This document shows, one piece after another, positions 1 through 6,563 of a DNA stretch of 23,144 nucleotides. The notes beneath the pieces were generated by a model. It ran no database searches and was not told where the DNA came from. It saw nothing but the letters and a program-made list of their open reading frames with translations. Every line of letters starts with the position of its first letter. Positions within the stretch are counted from its first letter, which is position 1. This stretch comes from Clostridia bacterium (lineage in GTDB: Bacteria > Bacillota > Peptococcia > Peptococcales > SKKY01). The DNA is taken from positions 1-23,144 of the forward strand of contig SKKY01000156.1 in assembly GCA_007123515.1 (NCBI GenBank), given 5' to 3'. The position numbers and the translations under genes are program-made.

Positions 1-40
1 ACCGACTTCCCTATTAATCAATCTTTCGAACCTTTTTGCT

Positions 41-52
41 TTTCATATGAAA
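41..52. promoter_or_regulatory. Perfect 12-bp palindrome, possible operator
   Basis: TTTCATATGAAA is a perfect dyad. It sits about 5 to 16 bases downstream of the start point predicted for the promoter at 59-92, a usual place for a repressor site. The repressor is unknown, and a 12-bp AT-rich dyad can arise by chance. Confidence 0.3.
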
Positions 53-58
53 TTTATA

Positions 59-92
59 TTGTCATATTATCTGACTTTTTAAAAAATGTCAA
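59..92 (-). promoter_or_regulatory. Sigma-A-type promoter reading off the left edge
   Basis: Read on the minus strand, a perfect -35 box TTGACA (87-92) is followed after exactly 17 bases by TAATAT (64-69, 4 of 6 matches to TATAAT). Transcription would start near 57 and run left out of the window. No full gene of that transcript is visible: the first ATG (about 47) opens a frame of only ten codons. The site lies just beyond the stop codon of the gamma-carbonic anhydrase gene, so the gene to the left probably has its own start of transcription. Confidence 0.6.
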
Positions 93-94
93 AC

Positions 95-643
95 CTATAT
101 GATTTTTTCTCCACCATATTCCTCACCGCCACCATCCGGCAGTAAACCATATCTTTTTGTCCATAAGGTCTTGTATTTTATTGCCTGCGCATGGATGCTT
201 TCCCTTTTATCAGCGACGTCTTTAATAATTTTACCGGGAACTCCGGCAACTAAAGAGTTCGGGGGTACTTTCATTCCTGCCGTTACAACTGTTCCAGCAG
301 CCACAATGCTGCCCTCACCAATAACAGCTCCATCCATAACCGTGGCACTCATCCCGATCAGACAGTGATTCTTAACCTCACATGCATGAAGCACAACGTT
401 ATGTCCGACGGTCACATAGTCACCAACAAGACAAGGCTTATCATCAGCCACATGTAACACCGAATTATCCTGAATGTTGGAATATCTACCTATTCTGATA
501 TAGGAAACATCTCCTCTGACGACAGAGTTGTACCAGACACTGGCAAATTCATTTATTTCTACATCACCGATAATTCTGGCTCCGTCTGCGCAATAGGCTT
601 TTTTATCAATAACAGGCAGTTTGCCTTCAAATTCAATATGCAT
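95..643 (-). CDS. Gamma-carbonic anhydrase-like left-handed beta-helix protein
   Basis: This 182-residue protein belongs to the gamma-carbonic anhydrase-like/YrdA/PaaY group. Its middle (about residues 20-140) is built of hexapeptide repeats of the [LIV]-G-x type, which fold as a trimeric left-handed beta-helix. Three histidines, H64 (SVLH), H81 (VGHN) and H86 (VLHAC), match the metal-binding triad, so a bound Zn or Fe ion is likely. The end of the helix is marked by PPNSLVAGVPGK. Activity as CO2 hydratase is not certain, since many family members have no proven activity. The ATG follows a strong TAGGAGGAATC site (653-660 on the plus strand). It is the last gene of the leftward operon, 24 bases after the LapA-like gene. 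A Gly/Glu-rich tail follows about residue 170. Confidence 0.88.
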   Translation of the reverse strand: MHIEFEGKLPVIDKKAYCADGARIIGDVEINEFASVWYNSVVRGDVSYIRIGRYSNIQDNSVLHVADDKPCLVGDYVTVGHNVVLHACEVKNHCLIGMSATVMDGAVIGEGSIVAAGTVVTAGMKVPPNSLVAGVPGKIIKDVADKRESIHAQAIKYKTLWTKRYGLLPDGGGEEYGGEKII

Positions 644-667
644 CTTTTTGATTCCTCCTAGGAAAGA

Positions 668-1066
668 CTACAATGGTTTTTCTGCACTTTCAGCAGTAGT
701 CGGCTCATTGTCTTTCAAATCCGGGGCCTCTGATGCCTCCGGAGATTCTTTTGGGGCTGGTTTCTTAACATGTGCTTCCAGTTCAGCATATTTTTTGCTC
801 AGTGCTTCTTTATCGTGTTCAAGCTCTGTAATCTTTTTTGACTGGTTATTAATCTTATAATTCTGCTGCACCCTTTTAACAAGGCTTAACAATGTTGCCA
901 CTAATGCACCTGCAATCGCAGACACAAGGATCACTATTGCCTGGGATACCTCATATACAGCTACGATAAAGTTAACTTTGACACTACCGGCATTAGCTAT
1001 CGCAAATAATGCAATGATTACCGCAAATGCCAAAGAAAGAATAAATCTCCAACCCAAATCCACCAC
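668..1066 (-). CDS. LapA-domain (DUF1049) membrane protein
   Basis: This 132-residue protein has two predicted membrane helices (about residues 8-25 and 34-60) joined by a short loop containing NAGSVKVNF, the layout of the LapA/DUF1049 family. A polar, heptad-like stretch follows (about 65-100: KRVQQNYKINNQ, ELEHDKEALSKKYAELEAHV) that should form a coiled coil in the cytoplasm. The last 30 residues are rich in Pro, Ala, Glu and Ser and probably disordered. LapA proteins of Proteobacteria take part in controlling lipopolysaccharide synthesis; in Gram-positive bacteria the role is not known. Two GTG codons in a row (1066 and 1063) could start translation after AGGAACGGA; the first is taken here. 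It lies 14 bases after the hemolysin III gene. Confidence 0.78.
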   Translation of the reverse strand: MVDLGWRFILSLAFAVIIALFAIANAGSVKVNFIVAVYEVSQAIVILVSAIAGALVATLLSLVKRVQQNYKINNQSKKITELEHDKEALSKKYAELEAHVKKPAPKESPEASEAPDLKDNEPTTAESAEKPL

Positions 1067-1080
1067 TCCGTTCCTATAGT

Positions 1081-1758
1081 TTACACCAAGTACTTAAAGA
1101 TACCCAGAAAATGCAAAATGCTACCAGCTAAAACAAATAAATGCCAAATCGCATGATTAAACGGTATTCTTTTTAAAGCATAAAAAATAGTTCCGACCGT
1201 GTAGGCAAGTCCACCGGCAAGAAGATAGACAAGAAAGCTTACAGGAAAGGTTTGCAATAACGGTTTTATTGTTAATACCGCCAACCATCCCATAGCCAGA
1301 TAAATGGCCAATGAAAACTTTTTATAGGCCTCATATTTTTTATACGTTAAAATTTTAAACGTGATCCCGCCGATCGCAATCAACCATACTGAAATCATGA
1401 CCCCGATTCTCCAGCCTCCATCCATTCCCAAAAGAGCTATCGGAGTATAACATCCGGCAATATAGAGATAAATGGTTGAATGATCAAAGATACGAAGCAC
1501 GCGTTTTACACCCTCAATTCTAAAGCTGTGATACAGCGTGGACGCCAGATACAAAGCAATTGCTGAAGCTCCGTAAATAGAAAAAGCCACAATAGCGGTA
1601 ATATCGCTTTTGTTGATCGAATAGACCAAAAGTAAAGTTAACGCGACAATACCAAAAGCAACACCAAGTCCATGAGAGATGCTGTTGGCTATTTCCTCTT
1701 TTACAGAATAACGAGATACTAGTGATTCCTCTTTTTGTATTTTTTTGTCATCGGTCAT
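1081..1758 (-). CDS. Hemolysin III/PAQR family membrane protein
   Basis: This 225-residue protein with seven predicted membrane helices belongs to the bacterial hemolysin III (YqfA/TrhA) branch of the PAQR superfamily. Family marks are the N-terminal EEIANSISHG motif with E, N and H, then STLYHS near the end of helix 2, FDHSTIYLYIAG in helix 3, and a C-terminal NHAIWHLFVLAGSILH segment. The conserved His, Asp and Ser residues are proposed to hold a metal ion in a ceramidase-like site. In other bacteria the family is tied to membrane fluidity and energetics; haemolysis is only a historical name. Its ATG overlaps the stop of the hydrolase gene by four bases (ATGA), which points to translational coupling. 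The ribosome site is AGGAAG. Confidence 0.9.
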   Translation of the reverse strand: MTDDKKIQKEESLVSRYSVKEEIANSISHGLGVAFGIVALTLLLVYSINKSDITAIVAFSIYGASAIALYLASTLYHSFRIEGVKRVLRIFDHSTIYLYIAGCYTPIALLGMDGGWRIGVMISVWLIAIGGITFKILTYKKYEAYKKFSLAIYLAMGWLAVLTIKPLLQTFPVSFLVYLLAGGLAYTVGTIFYALKRIPFNHAIWHLFVLAGSILHFLGIFKYLV

Positions 1759-2537
1759 TTTTTCTTCCTGCCATTCTCTAGATTATCAAAGCAGTAGTTC
1801 ATCCAATTAATCGATTCCTCAAGCATTCCTGTCGTTTTGTGATGATTAAGGTTCGCAACTTTAGTGTAGCGAATTCTCTCCGCCACATCACCATAGTACT
1901 GTCTTGCTTTTTCATAAAAATAGTCCTGCCCGGCAATCGGAACCGCTTGATCGGCTTCCCCATGCAACAGTAAAAAAGGCCTGGGATAAATCCGTTCAAG
2001 ATAATTTACGGGATCATATTCATTAATTCTTTCTGCAGATATCCAAGCCATGCGGTCTATGCCTCTGTTTTTCTGAACTTTCTGGTCCATATACTGCCAG
2101 GCACAGGAACCGTTCATCACCGTCATTGTCAGCAGTGAAGGATCTTTAGCAAAAATTCCTGCAGAGATCATGCCACCCATAGAGCTTCCCATGACGGCCA
2201 TTTTATCTGAAACAAGAATTTTTTCTTTTTCAAGATGATTTTTTACCATGAAATATTCATCGATACTTTGAATGGCCACTTTCCAGAAATACTCCTCCAT
2301 CACTTTATCGTCTGAATAATCAAGAATACCCCGGTCACCATGATACAGAGAGTCGGGAATGATAACCTGATAACCAGCTAAAGCTATGGTGCTCCCTATA
2401 AATTTATAGTTTTCTTTCTTTGACGACCACCCATGGTATAAAAAGATATTCCCCTTTGGTTTCCTGCCTTTTTCAGAAAGTAACAGACAAGGAATATCAG
2501 AAAGCAGCGTATGGTTTATATCAAGCGAAGAATACAT
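1755..2537 (-). CDS. Alpha/beta hydrolase, YitV/YjfP-like esterase
   Basis: This 260-residue cytoplasmic protein has the alpha/beta-hydrolase fold. The nucleophile elbow is G-S-S-M-G in AVMGSSMGGMISAG (serine near residue 118). The oxyanion-hole strand is FLYHGWSSKKENY. The late segment LLLHGEADQAVP carries the likely catalytic Asp, and NLNHHKTTGM the likely His. The HGWSS start and overall length resemble the prolyl-oligopeptidase-like esterases YitV and YjfP, whose natural substrates are not known. There is no signal peptide. The ATG directly follows the stop of the YczE-like gene (TAAATG), so it is probably read by coupled translation; the best upstream site is a weak GGAAG. The gene overlaps the hemolysin III gene by four bases. 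Confidence 0.87.
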   Translation of the reverse strand: MYSSLDINHTLLSDIPCLLLSEKGRKPKGNIFLYHGWSSKKENYKFIGSTIALAGYQVIIPDSLYHGDRGILDYSDDKVMEEYFWKVAIQSIDEYFMVKNHLEKEKILVSDKMAVMGSSMGGMISAGIFAKDPSLLTMTVMNGSCAWQYMDQKVQKNRGIDRMAWISAERINEYDPVNYLERIYPRPFLLLHGEADQAVPIAGQDYFYEKARQYYGDVAERIRYTKVANLNHHKTTGMLEESINWMNYCFDNLENGRKKK

Positions 2538-3161
2538 TTAGGCCACTTCCATTTTTTTAATTTTAAAAGCCTGCATTCTGGGGTAAAACCAACCTATAAG
2601 AGGACCGGAAGTCAATAAAATCAGTACTGTTCCATAAGCTACCGGACCCTTGAAAAACAGTGCAAGAATCATAAAAAATAACATAAGTAACGTTTTCGAG
2701 TAGAATATTGACAGGTTGAATATTCTACTTATTGTCAGCATAGCCTGGTCAAATGGCGAAGGCAAAAAGTCTGCCTGCAAATAGGTCGCAATACCAACGC
2801 CGGTAAAGATCGTCCCGATTAACAGTCCGGCTAAAGAGATCCATAAGGCATCTGATAATTCAATCATAGAAATAACATAGAGCCATAAATCAATGCCCAG
2901 ACCTACTAAAACAGCAGTAATCAGAGCCAGCAGTTGTGGCATTTTCTTGTTAACAACCGAGTTGATTAACAGCAAACAGGTTGCCACAATATACTCCCAG
3001 GTACCAACCGACAGTCCATAATTTTTATACAATCCTACAAGCAATGCATCAATCGGTGATGCTCCGAGATTGACTACAATAGTCAAGGCAATCCCTAATG
3101 TCAGCGTGAGAATGCCTATAATATAAAACATGGATCGCACCATAAATTTTTGAGTATTCAT
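2538..3161 (-). CDS. YczE/YyaS/YitT-like integral membrane protein
   Basis: This 207-residue, very hydrophobic protein has five or six predicted membrane helices (about residues 10-30, 45-65, 72-95, 103-128, 145-185). Typical of the YczE/YyaS family are the N-terminal GIALTIVVNLGASPIDALL and the later GVGIATYLQADFLPSPFDQ segments, where Gly-Ala-Ser-Pro and Pro-Ser-Pro-Phe-Asp are repeated at the same place in each half, as expected from an internal duplication. Function is unsettled; a YczE relative in Bacillus affects surfactin-type peptide production, but nothing here points to such a pathway. It is the first gene of the leftward operon, next to a divergent promoter region. The C-terminus is basic (KIKKMEVA). 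Confidence 0.82.
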   Translation of the reverse strand: MNTQKFMVRSMFYIIGILTLTLGIALTIVVNLGASPIDALLVGLYKNYGLSVGTWEYIVATCLLLINSVVNKKMPQLLALITAVLVGLGIDLWLYVISMIELSDALWISLAGLLIGTIFTGVGIATYLQADFLPSPFDQAMLTISRIFNLSIFYSKTLLMLFFMILALFFKGPVAYGTVLILLTSGPLIGWFYPRMQAFKIKKMEVA

Positions 3162-3191
3162 ATCACAACAACCTTTCTCTTAACCTATAAT
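3162..3191 (+). promoter_or_regulatory. Promoter of the SDR-DUF2867 gene
   Basis: A perfect TATAAT (3186-3191) is preceded after 18 bases by ATCACA (3162-3167, 4 of 6 matches to TTGACA). Transcription would start near 3198 and give a leader of about 30 bases ahead of the ATG at 3230. Confidence 0.55.
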
Positions 3192-3217
3192 GTACTACTA
3201 ATAGTAAAAAAATTCAA
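3189..3217 (-). promoter_or_regulatory. Promoter of the YczE-hydrolase-hlyIII-lapA-gammaCA operon
   Basis: On the minus strand TTGAAT (3212-3217) and TACATT (3189-3194) are 17 bases apart, each 4 of 6 matches to consensus. This site overlaps the rightward promoter, so the two transcripts should compete or share control. Confidence 0.45.
3193..3206. promoter_or_regulatory. Dyad between divergent promoters, possible shared operator
   Basis: TACTA-CTAA-TAGTA is an inverted repeat lying in the -35/-10 spacer of the leftward promoter and across the start point of the rightward one. A protein bound here would affect both. The arms are only 5 bases, so chance is possible. Confidence 0.35.
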
Positions 3218-3224
3218 GTGGAGG
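3218..3224 (+). promoter_or_regulatory. Ribosome binding site that fixes the SDR start
   Basis: GTGGAGG ends five bases before the ATG at 3230. The GTG at 3218 is in frame and would extend the protein by four codons, but it is part of this site and has no good site of its own upstream. Confidence 0.8.
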
Positions 3225-3229
3225 CCATC

Positions 3230-4660
3230 ATGAAAGCTAAAAAGATACTGGTAACCGGAGCCGCCGGTTATATCGGAGGAAGACTGATTCCTTCTCTTTT
3301 AGAAAAAGGATACGCCGTTAATGCACTGATTCGTCACAATGAGGATGTTTCCGCGCGTGGATGGAATGATGTTCAGGTCTATCGTGGCGATGTGCTGGAT
3401 ATCTGTACTTTGTACGGAGCGTTAGAAAACGTTTCCGTTGCTTACTATTTAATTCATTCTATGTCTGAAAACGGGGACTTTCAGATAAAAGACCGCATTG
3501 CAGCATCAAATTTTGCAGAAGCTGCCAGGCAGATGGGTGTTGAGCGAATTATTTATTTAAGTGGCTTAGGTAGCGACCGGAATCTTTCGAAACACTTAAA
3601 AAGCCGACAGGAAAGTGGCAAAATCCTAGGATGCACCGGAATCCCTGTAACTGAATTCAGAGCTGCTCAGGTTATCGGATCAGGAAGCATTTCTTTTGAA
3701 TTGATTCGTTATCTCACAGAGAGACTGCCGATCATCCTTTCTCCGCAGTGGATAAACAGTAAAACCCAGCCCGTTGCAGTCAATGATGTAATTTACTATC
3801 TTAGCTCAGCCTTAACGCATCCGGAAACTACCGGAAAGATCATTGAAATCGGAGGAGCTGATATCGTTACCTACAAAGAACTCATTAGCACTTATGCTGA
3901 ATTAAGAGGACTGAAAAGGCCCTTTATCAGTCTCCCATTTCTTTCTCCATCCTTTTTTGCTTTCTGGGTTAATATCATTACGCCTATACCCCGCAGTATT
4001 GCCAGGCCTTTATTGGAGGGAATAAAAAATGATGTTATCATCACCGAATGTGGAGCCGGACAATATTTCTCACACAATCCTCTTACCTTAAAAGAGGCCA
4101 TCCGTACAGCACTTGAAGAACAACGGCTTAATAAGGTTACTACTTTCTGGTCTTTGCCACAAAGTGAGGCTTCTTTTAACCAAATGTCAGACTCTGTTGT
4201 ATCGCAAAGAGAAGGACTTTTTATCGATGAAGTTTCTGTTTTGACTTCAATCAGTGCTGATGAGCTTTTTAAAAAAATTATCTGTCTTGGCGGAGGTTAT
4301 GGCTGGCCTTCCTATAATCTGCTCTGGTCATTGCGTGGCTATACCGATCAGTTTTTCGGTGGAAGCGGGAAACTAAGGGGCCGGCGTTGTATGATCGACT
4401 TAAGACCCGGCGATCCGATTGACTTTTTTACAGTGGAAGCTTTGGAAAAAAACCGTTTGCTTCGCCTGAAAGTTGATCTTAAAATGCCCGGCGAAGGTTG
4501 GCTGGAGTTTCTTATTGAGGAACAATATAAGCAGCGAAAGCTTATTATTCGCGCCTATTTTAATCCAAAAGGAACAAGAGGACTTCTCTATTGGAAAGCC
4601 CTCCTGCCATTTCATAAATTAATTTTTAAAAGCACTTTAGAAAAAATAACCAAACAATAA
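3230..4660 (+). CDS. SDR-type NAD(P)-binding protein with C-terminal DUF2867
   Basis: This 476-residue protein has two parts. Residues 1 to about 290 form an atypical short-chain dehydrogenase domain. The dinucleotide loop is VTGAAGYIGG near the N-terminus; later strands read AYYLIHSM and IIYLSGLG, and no classic YxxxK pair is seen at the expected place, as in YbjT/NmrA-like atypical SDRs. Residues from about 315 to the end match DUF2867 (motifs GGGYGWPSYNLLWSLRG, LRPGDPIDFFTVE, and a C-terminal YWKALLPFHKLIF). The fusion is common in bacteria, but the reaction is unknown. The start is the ATG at 3230 rather than the in-frame GTG at 3218. The gene is divergent from the YczE operon, and its last 24 bases overlap the permease gene on the other strand. 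Confidence 0.86.
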   Translation: MKAKKILVTGAAGYIGGRLIPSLLEKGYAVNALIRHNEDVSARGWNDVQVYRGDVLDICTLYGALENVSVAYYLIHSMSENGDFQIKDRIAASNFAEAARQMGVERIIYLSGLGSDRNLSKHLKSRQESGKILGCTGIPVTEFRAAQVIGSGSISFELIRYLTERLPIILSPQWINSKTQPVAVNDVIYYLSSALTHPETTGKIIEIGGADIVTYKELISTYAELRGLKRPFISLPFLSPSFFAFWVNIITPIPRSIARPLLEGIKNDVIITECGAGQYFSHNPLTLKEAIRTALEEQRLNKVTTFWSLPQSEASFNQMSDSVVSQREGLFIDEVSVLTSISADELFKKIICLGGGYGWPSYNLLWSLRGYTDQFFGGSGKLRGRRCMIDLRPGDPIDFFTVEALEKNRLLRLKVDLKMPGEGWLEFLIEEQYKQRKLIIRAYFNPKGTRGLLYWKALLPFHKLIFKSTLEKITKQ

Positions 4661-5803
4661 GCCACTAATGGTGGACATAACAACAACCAATATCACATAA
4701 ACCATGGTTTTAAGATTGCCTAAAACACTTCTAATTACAAGCATGTTCGGAAGACTTAAGGCCGGTCCGGCCAGTAGCAAGGCTAAAATCGGTCCCTTAC
4801 CCATCCCGGATGACATCAGACCCTGAATAATCGGAATTTCTGTAAGTGTAGCAAAATACATCAGCGCCCCTACCATCGAAGACAGAAGGTTTGCTCTAAA
4901 GGAATTTCCTCCTACCAGACTTTCTACCCATTCCGAAGGAATAATACCACCATCTGAACCGGGACTGCCCATCAGAAAACCCGCGACTAATACACCGACA
5001 AATAACAGGGGCAGGATCTGTTTGGAAAAATCCCAGGTTGAATCCACCCAGTCTCGTAACTCTTTTTTTTCAAACCAGCGATATAATACAACACCAAGAA
5101 CAATCAGCAAACCAATCGTTAGCGGCCACTTGACCTGGTATATGCTGTACCAAAAACCAGAATCAGTTTCCGGCTTTACCCATGAAGCAAAAATCAAAAT
5201 AAGAACCAGGTTTAAGAAGTAGAATAAATCCTGTCCAAGCGACCTTTTAGTTTTCTCTTCCCCTTCAGGAAAACCCAGGTCGTCTCTTTCGGCATCCTCT
5301 TTTCCAAAAATGGCCGCCATAATAAGGCCGATAATAATCGCAAAGACAATCGCACCGATGGCTCTGGCCACTCCATACTCCCAGCCTAAGACTCTGGCTG
5401 TAAGGATAATAGCCAAAATATTAATGGATGGACCGGAATAAAGGAACGCAATGGCCGGACCTATCCCGGCTCCCCTTATATAAATTCCGGAAAAAAGAGG
5501 TAACACGGTACACGAACAAACCGCCAGCATGCTTCCTGAAACCGAAGCCACACTATAAGACAACCATTTTTTTGCTTTTCTGCCAAAATATTTTAAAACC
5601 GCATTCTGCGATACAAAATTAGCAATTGCGCCGGCAATAAAAAAGGCTGGTATCAGACAGAGCAACACATGTTCTCTGGCATAATCATTTAACATATAAA
5701 AAGCTTCGAGAATCGCATTGGATACGTTTGGACTGTGAAAAGGAATCAGAGCCGCTGCCAAAAAGACAACAATGAAAATTCCTAATTTTTTAATTTCACT
5801 CAT
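4637..5803 (-). CDS. PF03773 permease (ArsP/SO_0444 type)
   Basis: This 388-residue protein has eight to ten predicted membrane helices in two bundles, split by a charged cytoplasmic loop (about residues 170-195, KEDAERDDLGFPEGEEKTKR). It belongs to the PF03773 (formerly DUF318) permeases, whose studied members export trivalent organoarsenicals (ArsP) or have been linked to Cu/Zn. The family's C-x-C pair is present as C96 and C98 in LAVCSCTVLPLFSGIY; thiol pairs of this kind suit soft metal(loid)s. LYSGPSINI and LLAGPALSLPNM are repeat-like family motifs in each half. It lies downstream of an ArsR gene and a small thioredoxin, but a terminator (5844-5872) separates it from them. The site AAGGAG precedes the ATG. 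The substrate cannot be fixed from sequence. Confidence 0.87.
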   Translation of the reverse strand: MSEIKKLGIFIVVFLAAALIPFHSPNVSNAILEAFYMLNDYAREHVLLCLIPAFFIAGAIANFVSQNAVLKYFGRKAKKWLSYSVASVSGSMLAVCSCTVLPLFSGIYIRGAGIGPAIAFLYSGPSINILAIILTARVLGWEYGVARAIGAIVFAIIIGLIMAAIFGKEDAERDDLGFPEGEEKTKRSLGQDLFYFLNLVLILIFASWVKPETDSGFWYSIYQVKWPLTIGLLIVLGVVLYRWFEKKELRDWVDSTWDFSKQILPLLFVGVLVAGFLMGSPGSDGGIIPSEWVESLVGGNSFRANLLSSMVGALMYFATLTEIPIIQGLMSSGMGKGPILALLLAGPALSLPNMLVIRSVLGNLKTMVYVILVVVMSTISGLLFGYFF

Positions 5804-5843
5804 AGTTTTCTCCTTATTCTTAAATTCTTATATGGATTGATCC

Positions 5844-5872
5844 AAAAAAAACACCCTTACGGATGCTTTTTT
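5844..5872 (-). terminator. Intrinsic terminator with GNRA loop between thioredoxin and permease genes
   Basis: On the minus strand six A are followed by GCATCC-GTAA-GGGTGT and then eight T. The six-pair stem has two G-U pairs and is closed by a GUAA tetraloop. On the plus strand the wobble pairs become mismatches, so the hairpin is meant for the leftward transcript. It should lower permease transcription relative to the arsR-thioredoxin mRNA. Confidence 0.7.
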
Positions 5873-5890
5873 ACGGCAACAGCCTATACT

Positions 5891-6130
5891 TTACATTGAT
5901 TCTTTAATTACTCTCTCTACTTCTTCTTTATCCGGTAACTTACCACTGATCTTTATCTGTCCGTCAATAATCAATCCAGGAGTAATAAGAACGCCAGATT
6001 TTACAATTTCCATCATGTTTTCTACTTTTATCACTTCTGCTGCTATGCCTTGTTCTTCAATGACTTCTCTTACAGATTTTTCAAGCTTTTTACAGCTGGC
6101 ACAGCCCGTTCCCACAACTTTTATTTCCAT
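5891..6130 (-). CDS. Small thioredoxin-like protein (redox-active disulfide protein 2 type)
   Basis: This is a complete 79-residue thioredoxin-fold protein of the MTH895/TM0996 type. The active site is C10-A-S-C13 in VVGTGCASCKKLEK, followed by the helix REVIEEQGI and the cis-proline strand VLITPGLIIDG (P51). It lacks the extra N-terminal elements of normal thioredoxin (about 105 residues), as usual for this family. The family often sits beside PF03773 permeases and ArsR regulators, which suggests handling of thiol-bound metal(loid)s or reduction of the partner permease; this is an inference. The start follows AGGAGGG. It is separated from arsR by 77 bases that hold a palindrome and a likely internal promoter. 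Confidence 0.9.
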   Translation of the reverse strand: MEIKVVGTGCASCKKLEKSVREVIEEQGIAAEVIKVENMMEIVKSGVLITPGLIIDGQIKISGKLPDKEEVERVIKESM

Positions 6131-6165
6131 TACAGACCCTCCTGTTTTTTAAATAAGGATTTACT

Positions 6166-6203
6166 TATACGAACAGTATACACCCCTTAAACCAAATAAG
6201 CAA
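6166..6203 (-). promoter_or_regulatory. Internal promoter and dyad upstream of the thioredoxin gene
   Basis: On the minus strand TTGCTT (6198-6203) and TATACT (6175-6180, 5 of 6 matches) are 17 bases apart. The -10 box forms one arm of the inverted repeat TATAC-n5-GTATA (6166-6180), a sensible place for the ArsR protein encoded just upstream. The -35 box lies within the loop and left part of the palindrome at 6189-6218. Confidence 0.45.
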
Positions 6204-6218
6204 CCACTTATTTGGTTT
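6189..6218 (-). repeat. Perfect 12-bp inverted repeat enclosing the arsR stop codon
   Basis: On the minus strand AAACCAAATAAG and CTTATTTGGTTT are separated by TGGTTG. The first arm contains the last codons and the TAA stop of arsR. No T-run follows, so it is not a normal intrinsic terminator. It may act as an mRNA 3'-end stabiliser, a processing site or a protein-binding site. Confidence 0.75.
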
Positions 6219-6546
6219 TGCAGGATAAGTTTTTAATTTTCTCTTTTACCCCTTGAAATTCTTCAAGTTTGCCCAGGTCTTCAAGCAAGAAATCCTGAAA
6301 TTGCTGCCAATATTTCTGCAGAGTTTCCTGTTTGAGGGAATAATAAATCCAATACCCTTGCTTGCTTTCACTGACAAGATTCGCCTCTTTAAGTACCTTC
6401 ATATGCTGAGAGATTCTTGGCTGAAGCATATCCAGCACTTCACTCAATTCACAAACACACATACTTTGCGTAGCAAGAAGTTTGACTATTTTCATTCGGG
6501 TTGATTCTCCTAACGCCTTAAATACTCTGATAAATTCCTGATCCAT
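6208..6546 (-). CDS. ArsR/SmtB-family metal(loid)-responsive repressor
   Basis: This 112-residue winged-helix repressor starts MDQEFIRVFKALGESTRMKIV, the normal ArsR opening. The recognition helix is in RISQHMKVLKEANLV and the wing in SKQGYWIYYSL. The DNA-binding region has the type 1 (alpha-3) metal motif as C30-V-C32-E-L, close to the ELCVCDL motif of As/Sb, Cd or Pb sensors; a third cysteine, C109, lies near the C-terminus. Binding of a thiophilic ion should release the protein from DNA. It lies 17 bases after the TSUP gene and ahead of thioredoxin and permease genes, so these are its likely targets. The ribosome site TGGAG precedes the ATG. The stop codon is inside a perfect hairpin. Confidence 0.93.
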   Translation of the reverse strand: MDQEFIRVFKALGESTRMKIVKLLATQSMCVCELSEVLDMLQPRISQHMKVLKEANLVSESKQGYWIYYSLKQETLQKYWQQFQDFLLEDLGKLEEFQGVKEKIKNLSCKTK

Positions 6547-6563
6547 TTTTTCTCCACATCCTG

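Noticed and set aside
70..91. TGACTTTTTAAAAAATGTCA as an intrinsic terminator after the gamma-carbonic anhydrase gene
   Set aside because: The stem is almost only A-T, has a bulge, and no T-run follows on the minus strand. The same bases form a good promoter.
99..368. 89-codon plus-strand frame antisense to the gamma-carbonic anhydrase gene
   Set aside because: It is a shadow of the conserved hexapeptide-repeat gene with no own promoter or ribosome site.
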